DNA of 64,000 bases from Streptomyces mashuensis (lineage in GTDB: Bacteria > Actinomycetota > Actinomycetes > Streptomycetales > Streptomycetaceae), in the NCBI RefSeq assembly GCF_014654785.1, contig NZ_BNBD01000022.1, forward strand, positions 1-64,000, given 5' to 3'. The notes beneath the pieces were generated by a model. The model did no database searches. It had not been told where the DNA came from and saw only the letters and a list, made by a program, of their open reading frames with translations. Both the position numbers and the translations under genes were made by a program. Position 1 is the first letter of the stretch. Each line of letters begins with the position of its first letter. This document shows positions 50,504 to 60,994 of the stretch, piece by piece.

Positions 50504-50956
50504 CTACTGGAGCCGGGGCTCGGGTTCTTCCTCTTCCTCGTCGGGGAGCTTGACGTCGCCGACGGCGATGTTGACCTCGACGACCTCCAGGCCCGCCATC
50601 CGCTCCACCGCCGTGATGACGTTCACCCGCACCGCGCGGGTGACGTCCGGGATGGCCACGCCGTACTCGACGACGATCTCCAGGTCGAGGGCGGTCTGCA
50701 CCTCGCCGACCTCGGCCTTGACGCCGCGCGTGACCGATTTGCCGCCGGGTACCCGGTCGCGCACGGCGCCGAAGGTGCGGGACAGGCCGCTGCCCATCGC
50801 GTGCACGCCGACGACGTCACGCGCCGCCATGGCGGCGATCTTCTCCACGACGCCGTCGGCGATGGTGGTGCGGCCCCGCTCGGCGGCGGGCACGGGCTCC
50901 TTGGCGGCGCCGGTGCGGTGGCCGGTCTGGTGGGGCTGGCCCGCGGTGTCGGTCAT
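50504..50956 (-). CDS. Asp23/Gls24 family envelope stress protein (copy 1)
   Basis: 150 aa. The Asp23 core is at ~30-135: TTIADGVVEKIAAMAARDVV, GVKAEVGEVQTALDLEIVV, VNVITAVERMAGLEVVEVNI. It ends in an acidic tail (KLPDEEEEEPEPRLQ). The second ATG (50956) is chosen since GGAAGG lies 8 nt before it but only 2 nt before the first ATG (50962). It heads the envelope cluster, which runs Asp23, small membrane, Asp23, DUF6286, AmaP. Confidence 0.9.
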   Translation of the reverse strand: MTDTAGQPHQTGHRTGAAKEPVPAAERGRTTIADGVVEKIAAMAARDVVGVHAMGSGLSRTFGAVRDRVPGGKSVTRGVKAEVGEVQTALDLEIVVEYGVAIPDVTRAVRVNVITAVERMAGLEVVEVNIAVGDVKLPDEEEEEPEPRLQ

Positions 50957-51034
50957 CGTCATCGCCTTCCTTCCCGTCCGGTCCGGTCCCTCCCGCCACC
51001 ATAGAACGGTCCCGCCGGGCCCGCTCGGTGCCCG

Positions 51035-51826
51035 CTACTCGCCGATGCCCGCGAGGTCGCGCAGGCGCCGCGCCTGCGCCGCGCGCTCCGCGGCGCGCTG
51101 CTCGTCGTACGTGCGCCCGGCGGCGCCCTGCAGCAGGGCCTTGGTCTCGACCACGGCGTCCCGGGGCGCGGCCAGCAGCGCCGCGGTCAAGTCGGTGGTG
51201 GCGGCGTCCAGTTCGGCGAGCGGCACGACGAGGTTGGCGAGGCCGGTGCGCTCGGCCTCGGCGGCGCCGACGAACCGGCCGGTCGCACAGATCTCCAGGG
51301 CGCGCGCGTAGCCCACGAGGGCGACGAGGGGCTGGGTGCCGGTCAGGTCGGGCACCAGGCCCAGGCTGGTCTCGCGCATCGCGAACTGGGCGTCGTCGGC
51401 ACAGACCCGCAGGTCACAGGCGAGGGCCAGCTGGAAGCCGGCGCCGATGGCGTGGCCCTGCACGGCGGCTATGGAGACCAGGTCGGGCCGCCGCCACCAG
51501 GTGAACGCCTCCTGGTACGCGGAGATTTCGGCGTCGAGCGCGGCGTCGCTGCCCCGGGCGAGGTCCAGGAAGGAGGGCTCGCCGTCGAAGCCCTCGGGCG
51601 TGAACGCCTGCCGGTCCAGGCCGGCGGAGAACGACTTGCCCTCGCCACGGAGCACGACCACCCGTACGGAGCCCGGCAGCAGCCGGCCGGCCTCGGTCAG
51701 GGCCCGCCAGAGCGCGGGCGACTGGGCGTTGCGCTTCGCAGGTTTGGTGAGGGTGACGGTCGCCACCGCATCATCCACGTCGAGCCGTACGCCGTCCTGG
51801 TCCAGCAGGGTCTTGCGAGCAGTCAT
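51035..51826 (-). CDS. enoyl-CoA hydratase/isomerase family protein
   Basis: 263 aa crotonase-fold enzyme. Oxyanion-hole motifs are GKSFSAGLDRQAF and GHAIGAGFQLALACDLRVCA. Candidate catalytic glutamates are in FAMRETSLGLVPDLTGTQPL and ALEICATGRF. It acts on an acyl-CoA; the substrate is unknown, and lipid or branched-chain degradation is possible. It lies beside the Gbn-like gene with 167 bp between them. Confidence 0.9.
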   Translation of the reverse strand: MTARKTLLDQDGVRLDVDDAVATVTLTKPAKRNAQSPALWRALTEAGRLLPGSVRVVVLRGEGKSFSAGLDRQAFTPEGFDGEPSFLDLARGSDAALDAEISAYQEAFTWWRRPDLVSIAAVQGHAIGAGFQLALACDLRVCADDAQFAMRETSLGLVPDLTGTQPLVALVGYARALEICATGRFVGAAEAERTGLANLVVPLAELDAATTDLTAALLAAPRDAVVETKALLQGAAGRTYDEQRAAERAAQARRLRDLAGIGE

Positions 51827-51993
51827 GGGGGCCTCCCGGCCGCAGTCGCTGTGGTTGACTGCACAGTAACCACCCGGCCGACCGGCCGGCCGACCGGGTG
51901 GGACTGCCCGTACTGCTGTCGCTGCTGTGCGCTGTGTGCGTACGTGCTGTGACGCGTACTTGCAGATAGTCCCTGTGTGGTACTCGCGGGGCG

Positions 51994-52266
51994 TCAGGCC
52001 GGCGTCGTCGTCGACGTCGCCTTCTTGCCGCGCGTCGCTCCGCCGCGGCCCCGGAGGACCACGCCGGACTCGGTGAGCATGCGGTGCACGAAGCCATAGG
52101 AGCGACCGGTCTCCTCGGCCAGCGCCCTGATGCTCGCACCAGCGTCGTACTTCCTCTTCAGGTCTTCCGCGAGCTTCTCGCGCGCGGAGCCGGTCACCCG
52201 GCTGCCCTTCTTCAGAGTCTCGGCCACCCGTGCCTCCTCATGGGAGATGCGCCTCTTGTCTCTCAT
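51994..52266 (-). CDS. small HTH protein, probable Gbn-type nucleoid-associated protein
   Basis: 90 aa, basic. N-terminus MRDKRRISHEEARVAETLKK, then a single helix-turn-helix (YDAGASIRALAEETGRSYGF, VHRMLTESGV) and a basic tail (RGRGGATRGKKAT). This matches my memory of the Streptomyces protein Gbn (SCO1839), a small GATC-binding nucleoid-associated protein. The neighbouring enoyl-CoA hydratase and ABC-F genes fit that context. ATG at 52266 follows AGGGG. A TGATCA sequence overlaps the start. The exact name is likely but not proven from sequence alone. Confidence 0.75.
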   Translation of the reverse strand: MRDKRRISHEEARVAETLKKGSRVTGSAREKLAEDLKRKYDAGASIRALAEETGRSYGFVHRMLTESGVVLRGRGGATRGKKATSTTTPA

Positions 52267-52615
52267 GATCACCCCTAGGCGGCGTCATGGCCACCCATTC
52301 GGCAAGGTCTGTGGGAACTCGCCGCCGTACGGGGGCCGGGCCGCACCGCGTTTTCCCCGCGATTTCGGGCCGCGGGGCCGGGCCGGAGGGGCCCCGCCGG
52401 AGCCGCACGGCTCGTACGGCCGTACGGGTGGCGTGGCGAAGCGGCAGGTCAGACGGGGGCGCCCCGTGCCGTCGCGCGAGCGGCGCCCGGCCCCTCACGC
52501 AGCGCGTGCGCCGGAGCACTCACGGGCGCCGGGGTACCAGCCGGCCTCACTCAGATGATGGATCACCTGTCGGCCGAATGATCGGGACAGCACTGATCAT
52601 GAGCCGCGCGCCGGG
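52267..52615. other. 349-bp intergenic region with GATC sites
   Basis: No gene is supported. It lies upstream of the Gbn-like gene and downstream of the ABC-F gene. The only pattern seen is a group of GATC sequences: three within about 40 bp (52561, 52580, 52595) and one overlapping the Gbn-like start (52267). A weak inverted CTGTC...GACAG flanks the second of these sites. Confidence 0.45.
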
Positions 52616-54214
<1,599 letters not shown>

Positions 54215-54458
54215 GGTTCTCTACTCCTGGACGGAAGGGACGGCGGACGGGACGGACTGGTCGCTTCGACGCCGTCTAATGCAGGAGGAGGAAAGCCATG
54301 GCTTCAGTCTAACGGGGGCGTGCAAGCGGCTTTCCGTACGCCGTCCGCCGGGCGCAGCGCGCTGGAAAAGGTTGCGGACGGGTGATTCACCGCATACTCG
54401 GGTGGTAGGCCCTGTCCGGGAGCCGGCACCGGAACGCGACCGGAGAGGCGGTGGGCGG

Positions 54459-55352
54459 ATGCAGTTCGACGACGACGCGGACCTGGACACCTCGCAGGTG
54501 CAGGACCAGCGGGGCGGTATCCCGGGCGGCGGGCTCACCATCGGCGGCGGCATCGTGGGCCTGCTGGCGCTGCTCGCGGGGCTGTTCTTCGGCATCGGCC
54601 CGCAGGAGCTGGGGCTGAGCGGCGGCGGCCAGGAGGGGGCCCGGCCGGCCGCGACCACCGACACGCAGGTCACCCGGGACTGCCGCACGGGCAAGGACGC
54701 CAACACCCGCGAGGACTGCCGGGTCGTCGCGGTGGTCAACAGCACGCAGTCCTTCTGGCGCCGCGAGCTGCCGCGGCACGGCACGGCGTACACACCGGCC
54801 TCGACGGTCTTCTTCACCGGCCGGGTCCGCACCGCCTGCGGCGACGCCACCTCGGCCGTGGGGCCCTTCTACTGCCCCGGCGACCGCAAGGTCTACCTCG
54901 ACCTGGGCTTCTTCGACGAGCTGCGGACCCGGTTCGGCGCCACCGGCGGGCCCTTCGCGCAGGCGTACGTGGTGGCGCACGAGTACGGACACCACGTACA
55001 GAACCTCACCGGCGTCCTGGGCCGGTCGCAGGACCGGCGCACGGGCGCGGACAGCAACTCGGTGCGCGTGGAGCTCCAGGCCGACTGCTACGCGGGCGTC
55101 TGGGCCCGGCACGCCACCAGCACCCCGCAGCAGTCCACCGGCCGGCCGCTGATCAAGCAGCTCACGCAGGCCGACATCCAGGACGGGCTGTCGGCCGCGG
55201 CGGCGGTGGGCGACGACCGGATCCAGGAGCGGTTCCAGGGCAGGGTCACGCCGGAGAGCTGGACCCACGGCTCGGCCGCGCAACGCCGGCAGTGGTTCAC
55301 CACCGGGTACTCCACCGGTGACATGGCGCGCTGCGACACGTTCCGGCAGTAG
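54459..55352 (+). CDS. neutral zinc metallopeptidase (YpfJ/KPN_02809 family)
   Basis: 297 aa. One membrane helix (~25-48, LTIGGGIVGLLALLAGLFFG) anchors an outward domain. The zinc motif is HEYGHHVQNLTG with a third ligand Glu in SVRVELQADCYAGVWA. FYCPGDRKVYLDLGFFDEL is another family signature. Substrates are not established. The ATG at 54459 matches the conserved N-terminus MQFDDDADLDTSQV. The VOC gene begins 17 bp downstream, so the two may be co-transcribed. Confidence 0.92.
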   Translation: MQFDDDADLDTSQVQDQRGGIPGGGLTIGGGIVGLLALLAGLFFGIGPQELGLSGGGQEGARPAATTDTQVTRDCRTGKDANTREDCRVVAVVNSTQSFWRRELPRHGTAYTPASTVFFTGRVRTACGDATSAVGPFYCPGDRKVYLDLGFFDELRTRFGATGGPFAQAYVVAHEYGHHVQNLTGVLGRSQDRRTGADSNSVRVELQADCYAGVWARHATSTPQQSTGRPLIKQLTQADIQDGLSAAAAVGDDRIQERFQGRVTPESWTHGSAAQRRQWFTTGYSTGDMARCDTFRQ

Positions 55353-55369
55353 CGCGGAAGGAGAAGGAG

Positions 55370-55789
55370 ATGACGGACAGCGGCACGGTGTCACCCACCA
55401 TCTGCCCGGCGCTGCTCTACGACGACGCCAAGGCGGCCGTCCGGCAGCTGACGGAGGCGTTCGGCTTCACGCAGTCCGCGCTGTACGAGAGCGAGGACGG
55501 CACCGTCCTGCACGCCGAGCTCGAGTACGGCAACGGCATCGTGATGATCGGCTCGCGGGGCCGGGGCGGGGTCTTCGACGACGCCATGGCGAGCGCGGGG
55601 CCCGCCGGGCTGTACGTGGTCGTCGACGACCCCGACGCCCACCACCGGCGGGCGGCCGGGCACGGCGTGGAGATCCTCATGGCCCCCGCCGACCAGGAGT
55701 ACGGGTCCCGCGACTACATGGCCCGCGACCTGGAGGGCAACATCTGGAGCTTCGGCACGTACGCGCCCAAGGGCCCCGCGCCGGCCTAG
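55370..55789 (+). CDS. VOC family (glyoxalase/bleomycin-resistance-type) protein
   Basis: 139 aa with the beta-alpha-beta-beta-beta repeat pattern of vicinal-oxygen-chelate proteins (CPALLYDDAKAAVRQLTEAF, LEYGNGIVMIGSRG, QEYGSRDYMARDLEGNIWSF). The sequence is of the PhnB/YdeN-like type, and the substrate or metal is unknown. The ribosome site GGAAGGAGAAGGAG precedes the ATG. Confidence 0.87.
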   Translation: MTDSGTVSPTICPALLYDDAKAAVRQLTEAFGFTQSALYESEDGTVLHAELEYGNGIVMIGSRGRGGVFDDAMASAGPAGLYVVVDDPDAHHRRAAGHGVEILMAPADQEYGSRDYMARDLEGNIWSFGTYAPKGPAPA

Positions 55790-55805
55790 GCGGCCGGGGC
55801 CCCGG

Positions 55806-57260
55806 TCAGGCCCCGCCGCGGTGCACCTGGAAGGCGGCCCGGCGGACGGCCTTGGCCAGGGCCGGGTCGGGGTGCGCGGCGGCCAGGGCGACCAGCACCT
55901 GGACCGTGCGCGGGTGGCCCACGGCGCGGACGTCCTCCAGCAGGCCGGGCACGGTGCCCTGCACGGCGGTGTCCAGGTGCCGCACGAGGAGGCGGCTCTC
56001 GCCGTGGTCGGCGACGGCGGCCGCGGTGTCGACCCACAGCCACGTGGCCTCCTCGCGGGTGAGCACGTCGGCGGCGTCCTCGGCGTCGTGGCCCTCGTGC
56101 TCGGCGAGCCACAGCAGCGCGTAGGGGCGCAGCACAGGCTCCTGGGCGGCCTCCCGCACGGCGGGTTCGGCGGGCGCGCCGACGGCGCGGAGCGCCTCGA
56201 AGGCCATGCCGCGGACCATGGCGTCCTCGCCGCGGGCGGCCTCCAGCAGCTCGGCGACGGCGCCGCGGACGGGGCGGGCGGCGATCCAGGCGCGGTACTC
56301 GGCGCGGGCGGGGCCGGGGGTGAGGTCGGCGCAGCCGCGCAGCATGGCCTCGGCGGACAGCTCGATGTTGCCGGCGGGGCTCTGGGCGGCGACGCAGATC
56401 TGCTCCAGCTTGACCCAGACCGCCCAGTTGCCCAGGGGGGTGAGCAGGGCCTCGGCGCGGGGGCCGGTGCCGCCGCGCATACGGAGGGCGCCGACGGACG
56501 CCAGGGCCTCCAGGGCCCAGTCGAGGAGGCGGGGCAGGGGGTCGCCCGGTGCGTCGGCGGGGCCGTCGGCGGGGGGCGTCACGGGAGCGCTCGCGGGGGC
56601 CGGGGCGTCGTACGGCACCTCGCAGCGCTCGGCGCGGATCTCGGCGACGCGCTGCTGGAGCAGGTCGAGGAGCATGGCGACGGAGACCGGGCCGGCCGAC
56701 AGGTGCATGACGGAGAGCAGCTGCGGTGCGGCCTCGACGACCTCGGCGGCCATCGTGGGGTCGGTGCCGGGGGGTTCGGGGTGGGCCAGGGACCAGGCGT
56801 CGAAGAGGGCGACCCAGCCGCGCAGGGCGGCGCTGTCGTCGCGCTCCCAGGCCCGCAGCCGCCAGCCGGGGCGGGCGGTGTCGCCGTGCAGCTCCAGGAG
56901 GCCGGCGAGGCGGGCGCGGTCCCAGTCGGCGCGGACCTGGCCGGGCGTCAGGCCGAGGGCTGCGGCGGCCCGGTGGGCGGCGCTCTCGCTCGGCCCGCCG
57001 GCGGTCCCCGGCAGCGGGCGGGCGCCGCGGGCGCACTCCTCCGCGGCCCAGCGGGCCAGCCGGACCGCGCCGGCGAGGCCCGATCTGGCCTGCCGGGCCA
57101 GTTCCTGACGGGCCGGCGTGCCCGCGGGCGGGCGGGGGGCCGGGCGGGAGCCTCGGCCCGCCACGGCCCGGCGGGCGGCGGTGATCGGCTGGGGTGGGAC
57201 GAGTCGGAGCCGGGAGTCGCGCGGAGTACGGGACGTCACAGGAGCAGTCTTGCCGTTCAC
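55806..57260 (-). CDS. hypothetical protein with HEAT-like C-terminal helices
   Basis: About 484 aa, no named function. A proline/arginine-rich N-terminus (~1-50) precedes a helical middle containing a winged-helix-like stretch (ALGLTPGQVRADWDRARLAG). The C-terminal ~230 residues are regular Ala/Leu helices that look HEAT-like (VRGMAFEALRAVGAPAEPAV, RPYALLWLAEHEGHDAED). Start uncertain: GTG 57260 or GTG 57239, neither with a good ribosome site. It is convergent with the VOC gene. Confidence 0.72.
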   Translation of the reverse strand: MNGKTAPVTSRTPRDSRLRLVPPQPITAARRAVAGRGSRPAPRPPAGTPARQELARQARSGLAGAVRLARWAAEECARGARPLPGTAGGPSESAAHRAAAALGLTPGQVRADWDRARLAGLLELHGDTARPGWRLRAWERDDSAALRGWVALFDAWSLAHPEPPGTDPTMAAEVVEAAPQLLSVMHLSAGPVSVAMLLDLLQQRVAEIRAERCEVPYDAPAPASAPVTPPADGPADAPGDPLPRLLDWALEALASVGALRMRGGTGPRAEALLTPLGNWAVWVKLEQICVAAQSPAGNIELSAEAMLRGCADLTPGPARAEYRAWIAARPVRGAVAELLEAARGEDAMVRGMAFEALRAVGAPAEPAVREAAQEPVLRPYALLWLAEHEGHDAEDAADVLTREEATWLWVDTAAAVADHGESRLLVRHLDTAVQGTVPGLLEDVRAVGHPRTVQVLVALAAAHPDPALAKAVRRAAFQVHRGGA

Positions 57261-57361
57261 GCTCCGAAAACCCAATCGGAACCAACGATCCGGCCGCCCG
57301 CGACCTGTGGTGGAGCGGTACGGAGGGGGTGCGAGTGGGCGACGGGCGCGCCGTCGCGGTG

Positions 57362-58489
57362 CTACATCAGGGGGGTCAGGAAGCGCCGCAGGGCCTCTTC
57401 GTACCCCTGCGGATCGGCGTTCCAGGAGCTCGCGTGACCGGCGCCGCGGACGCTGCGGAGGGTGACCAGTCCGGGCCGGGCGTCGGCGAGTTGACGCACG
57501 GGACCCGGTGGGGTGAGGGGGTCCTCGCGGCCGTGGACGAGGAGGGTGGGCACGCGCAGCCGGGCGGGGTCCGCGGCGGCCAGCAGGCCGCCGGTGGTGA
57601 GACCGGTCCTGCCCTCGGCCGCGCGGACCGCAAGCGGAATGAGCGGACCCGGCAGCCGGCGGGCCGCCCGGACGCGCACGACGGCGGGCCAGTCGAGCAC
57701 CGGGGCGTCCAGGACGAGGCCGGAGACGCGGCCGGCGTGGGGCGAGTCCAGGGCGGTGAGCAGGGCCATCGTGGCGCCGGTGGACCAGCCGAGGAGGACG
57801 GCGCGGCGGGCGCCGTGGCCGAGGGCGTGGGCGAGGGCCGCGTCGACATCCCGCCATTCCCGGGCGCCGAAGTGGCTGATTCCGTGCGGTGGGCGGGGCG
57901 CGGCGGGGTCGCCGCGGTGGGCGACGGCGAGGACGGGGAGCCGCATGCGGTGCAGGAACGGCATCAGGACGAGGGCGTGCTCGCGGGTGGTGCCGGGGCC
58001 GTGCACGGCGATCACCCAGGTGTCGCGGTCGCCCGGCAGGAACCAGGCGGGCAGCGGGCCCATCTCGCCGGGCACCTCGACGTCGGTGTGGTCGAGGCCG
58101 AGGGCGGTGCGGGGGTCGCCGCGGTGGACCTCGGGGGTGAGCCAGACCCGGGCGCCGGGGGCGAGGGTGCCGTGGGTGACCCGTTCGACGCGGCGGACGA
58201 CGAGGTCGTGGGGGTGGGAGACGTCGGCGACGACGGGGCCGACGACCACGTGCAGGCCGTCCTTGCCGGCCAGGCCGTGGGTGCCCGGCTGGAGCGTGGC
58301 GGGGGTGCGGGTGAGGCTGACGGTGCCGGTGCCCACGTCGTGGACGGTGATGCGCGGCTCGCCCGGCGGGGGCCGCCCGGGGACCTGCTTGAGGGCCGCG
58401 TCACCGGCGTACCGCCCGGCCGCCACCGCGGCCGTGCCGGCACCGAGGAGGAGGGCGGCGGTACGGGCCGCCGCGGACCGGACGCCCAT
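57362..58489 (-). CDS. alpha/beta hydrolase, probably membrane-anchored
   Basis: 375 aa. An N-terminal hydrophobic segment (AAARTAALLLGAGTAAVAAG) is a signal anchor. A ~120-residue beta-rich region is followed by the hydrolase domain with the nucleophile elbow LLGWSTGATMAL, Asp in LVHGREDPLTPP and His in VRGAGHASSWNAD. The substrate is unknown. The start ATG at 58489 lies 46 bp from the aldolase gene, both on the minus strand, so they may share a transcript. Confidence 0.87.
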   Translation of the reverse strand: MGVRSAAARTAALLLGAGTAAVAAGRYAGDAALKQVPGRPPPGEPRITVHDVGTGTVSLTRTPATLQPGTHGLAGKDGLHVVVGPVVADVSHPHDLVVRRVERVTHGTLAPGARVWLTPEVHRGDPRTALGLDHTDVEVPGEMGPLPAWFLPGDRDTWVIAVHGPGTTREHALVLMPFLHRMRLPVLAVAHRGDPAAPRPPHGISHFGAREWRDVDAALAHALGHGARRAVLLGWSTGATMALLTALDSPHAGRVSGLVLDAPVLDWPAVVRVRAARRLPGPLIPLAVRAAEGRTGLTTGGLLAAADPARLRVPTLLVHGREDPLTPPGPVRQLADARPGLVTLRSVRGAGHASSWNADPQGYEEALRRFLTPLM

Positions 58490-58534
58490 CCCTCCAGTGT
58501 GGGGGCGGCCCGCCGCGGCGGCCAGCGGGGCGGT

Positions 58535-59245
58535 TCAGCCGGGGCGGCCGTAACCGCGCAGTTTCGCGGCGGCCTCGGAGAGCTCGCCGGGGCCCAGGAG
58601 GGTGGGGGTGCGGCCGGGCACGGAGGAGGCGGTGAGCCAGACCCGGCACATCCACTCCAGCTGCGCGGTGCGGTCGTACGCCTGCTCCAGGGTGGTGCCG
58701 TAGGTGAGGGTGCCGTGGTTGCGCAGGAGGCAGCCGGTGCGGTCGCGGAGGGCCTCCAGGACGTGGGCGGCCAGGTCGTCGGAGCCGTAGAGGGCGTAGG
58801 GCGCGACCCGTACGGGGCCGCCGAGCGCCGCGGTCATGTAGTGCACCGGCGGCAGCTCGGTGACGAGCGTGGAGACGGCCGTGGCGTGCACGGCGTGGGT
58901 GTGCACCAGGGCGGTGGCGCCGGTGGCCCGGTAGACGGCGAGGTGCATGGGGAGCTCGCTGGTGGGCGGCAGGTCGCCGAGCACCTGGCGGCCGGTGCGG
59001 AGGTCCACGCCGACGGTGTCGGCGGGGCCGAGGCGGTCGTAGGGCACGCCGCTGGGCGTGACGAGCACCACATCGCCGACTCTGGCGGAGACGTTGCCGG
59101 AGGTGCCGACGACCAGGCCCTCGGTGGCGGTGCGGCGGGCCGTGGCGACCACGTCGGCCCAGGCTTGCCGCAGGTCGCCGGGTATGCCGGGGATGCCGGC
59201 CGGGTGGTGCGCGCAGCCCTCGCCGGGCTGCCGGGAATGTGTCAT
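58535..59245 (-). CDS. class II aldolase/adducin family protein
   Basis: 236 aa. Phosphate/metal motifs are GTSGNVSARVGDVVLVTPSG, LVHTHAVHATAVSTL (zinc His pair), RNHGTLTYGTTLEQAYDRTA and a catalytic Glu in TSELPMHLAVYRA. It belongs with fuculose-1-phosphate-type aldolases. The substrate is not clear. It is divergent from the phosphate transporter across 113 bp that carry PHO-box repeats, so it too could respond to phosphate. Confidence 0.9.
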   Translation of the reverse strand: MTHSRQPGEGCAHHPAGIPGIPGDLRQAWADVVATARRTATEGLVVGTSGNVSARVGDVVLVTPSGVPYDRLGPADTVGVDLRTGRQVLGDLPPTSELPMHLAVYRATGATALVHTHAVHATAVSTLVTELPPVHYMTAALGGPVRVAPYALYGSDDLAAHVLEALRDRTGCLLRNHGTLTYGTTLEQAYDRTAQLEWMCRVWLTASSVPGRTPTLLGPGELSEAAAKLRGYGRPG

Positions 59246-59288
59246 CGGAGGTCCCCTCCCCTGGGTGTCATGCCCCTGTCGTCAACCC

Positions 59289-59310
59289 GTTCACCTTCCG
59301 TTCACCCTCA
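59289..59310 (+). promoter_or_regulatory. PHO box (PhoP binding repeats)
   Basis: Two exact-phase 11-nt direct repeats, GTTCACCTTCC (59289-59299) and GTTCACCCTCA (59300-59310), match the Streptomyces PHO-box core GTTCACC. A TACGGT -10 element follows at 59316-59321, and the transporter ATG is 49 bp downstream. A weaker GTCGTCAACCC precedes them. Confidence 0.75.
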
Positions 59311-59358
59311 GTCCCTACGGTCGCCGCGTACTGACCACCGAACTGATTGCCTGGGTGA

Positions 59359-60606
59359 ATGGAACACATCACGCTTCTCATCGGGATCGTGATCGTCACG
59401 GCCTTGGTGTTCGACTTTACGAACGGCTTCCACGACACGGCCAACGCCATGGCCACCACCATCTCCACCGGGGCACTCCGGCCCAAGGTCGCGGTGGCGA
59501 TGTCGGCGGTCCTCAACCTCGTCGGCGCGTTCCTGTCCGTCGAGGTGGCGGCCACCATCTCCAAGGGCATCGTCGACGAATCGGGCATCCGGCCGGAGAT
59601 CATCTTCGCCGGCCTGGTCGGCGCGATCGTCTGGAACCTGCTCACCTGGCTCGCGGGCCTGCCGTCCAGCTCCTCGCACGCCCTGTTCGGCGGCCTGATC
59701 GGCGCGACCGTCGCCTCGGTCGGCACCGGCGCCGTGCACGGCGAGGCCGTGGTGATGAAGGTCCTCATCCCGGCCGTCGCCGCCCCGATCGTGGCCGGCC
59801 TGGCCACCGTGCTGGCGACCCGGCTGACCTACCGCCTGGCGCGCAACACCGACCCCGAGGCGAGCGCCACGGGCTACCGCGCCGGGCAGATCGCCTCGGC
59901 CGCCCTGGTCTCCCTCGCCCACGGCACCAACGACGCCCAGAAGACCATGGGCGTCATCACCCTCGCCCTCGTCTCCGGCGGCGTGATCGCCCCGCACTCC
60001 GACCCGCCGATGTGGGTCATCGTCTCGGCGGGCCTGGCCATCGCGCTCGGCACGTACCTCGGCGGCTGGCGCATCATCCGCACCCTGGGCAAGGGCCTGG
60101 CCGACATCCAGCCGGCGCAGGGCTTCGCCGCTCAGACCGGTGCCGCCGTCACCATCCTGGCCTCCTCGCACATCGGCTTCGCCCTCTCCACCACCCAGGT
60201 CTGCTCCGGCGCCGTCATGGGCGCCGGCATGGGCCGCAAGGGCGGCGTGGTGCGCTGGTCCACCGCCGGCCGCATGGTCGCCGCGTGGGGCCTGACCCTG
60301 CCGGCCGCCGGCCTCGTCGGCGCCGGTGCCGCGCTCCTGGCCGACCAGGGCGACTGGGGCGTCACCGCCGTCGCCGTCCTCGCGCTCGGCGCCTGCGGCG
60401 CCATCTGGGCCGCGTCCCGCCGCAAGCCGGTCGACAGCAGCAACGTCAACGAGGCCGAGGCCGGCGAGCCGGCGGGCGTCGTCACCGCCGCCATCCAGGC
60501 CGTCGCCCCGCCGCCGGCCGGTGCCCTGCACCAGGACGCCCCGGCGACCTCCCCGGTCGCGCCGGCCCCCGCCGCCACCGCCGCTCCCGCGGCCACGACC
60601 GCCTGA
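59359..60606 (+). CDS. pitH: low-affinity inorganic phosphate transporter, PiT family
   Basis: 415 aa with ten to twelve membrane helices. PiT signatures occur twice: FDFTNGFHDTANAMATTIS near the N-terminus and SLAHGTNDAQKTMGVITLAL in the middle. The C-terminal ~70 residues are Ala/Pro-rich and cytosolic. It couples metal-phosphate uptake to the proton gradient. The PHO box upstream indicates induction or repression by PhoP with phosphate supply, as known for pitH2 of S. coelicolor. A small membrane gene follows 50 bp downstream. Confidence 0.93.
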   Translation: MEHITLLIGIVIVTALVFDFTNGFHDTANAMATTISTGALRPKVAVAMSAVLNLVGAFLSVEVAATISKGIVDESGIRPEIIFAGLVGAIVWNLLTWLAGLPSSSSHALFGGLIGATVASVGTGAVHGEAVVMKVLIPAVAAPIVAGLATVLATRLTYRLARNTDPEASATGYRAGQIASAALVSLAHGTNDAQKTMGVITLALVSGGVIAPHSDPPMWVIVSAGLAIALGTYLGGWRIIRTLGKGLADIQPAQGFAAQTGAAVTILASSHIGFALSTTQVCSGAVMGAGMGRKGGVVRWSTAGRMVAAWGLTLPAAGLVGAGAALLADQGDWGVTAVAVLALGACGAIWAASRRKPVDSSNVNEAEAGEPAGVVTAAIQAVAPPPAGALHQDAPATSPVAPAPAATAAPAATTA

Positions 60607-60655
60607 CCGCGCCCCGCACCGGCCGGCACAGGCACGACAGCCAGAGGAAGCAGCA

Positions 60656-60880
60656 ATGAACATCGACTGGGCAGCCCTCGGTGAGGTCTTCGGCGTCACC
60701 CTCGTCGTCACCGTCGCCCTCGTGGGGCTCTTCACGCTCGGCATCGTCGGCACCGCCCGCAAGCCCGGCGCGTCCGCCACGGCGGGAGGCGCGGGCGCCC
60801 TGGCCCGCACCGGCGCGTACGCCGCCTTCGCGCTCTGCGCGGCGGCCGTCGGCTACGGCATCAGCCTGATCGTCGGCTGA
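60656..60880 (+). CDS. small membrane protein downstream of phosphate transporter
   Basis: 74 aa with two hydrophobic helices (VFGVTLVVTVALVGLFTLGI; YAAFALCAAAVGYGISLIVG) linked by a glycine-rich loop. AGAGGAAG precedes the ATG. It is found after pit-type genes in other actinobacteria, so it is probably co-transcribed and linked to phosphate uptake, though no role is known. It ends at a 17-bp terminator. Confidence 0.78.
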   Translation: MNIDWAALGEVFGVTLVVTVALVGLFTLGIVGTARKPGASATAGGAGALARTGAYAAFALCAAAVGYGISLIVG

Positions 60881-60913
60881 CCCCGCCGCGGCCCGGCCGC
60901 GCCCCCGGAACAC

Positions 60914-60950
60914 CACGCGCCCCCACCGGTCACACCGGTGGGGGCGCGTG
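60914..60950. terminator. terminator after the phosphate transporter operon
   Basis: Perfect 17-bp stem (CACGCGCCCCCACCGGT and complement) with a CAC loop, 33 bp after the stop. Confidence 0.9.
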
Positions 60951-60994
60951 CGCGTCCATGCGCGTCCGTCCGCAAAGAGGCAGCTCAGGGCGAG

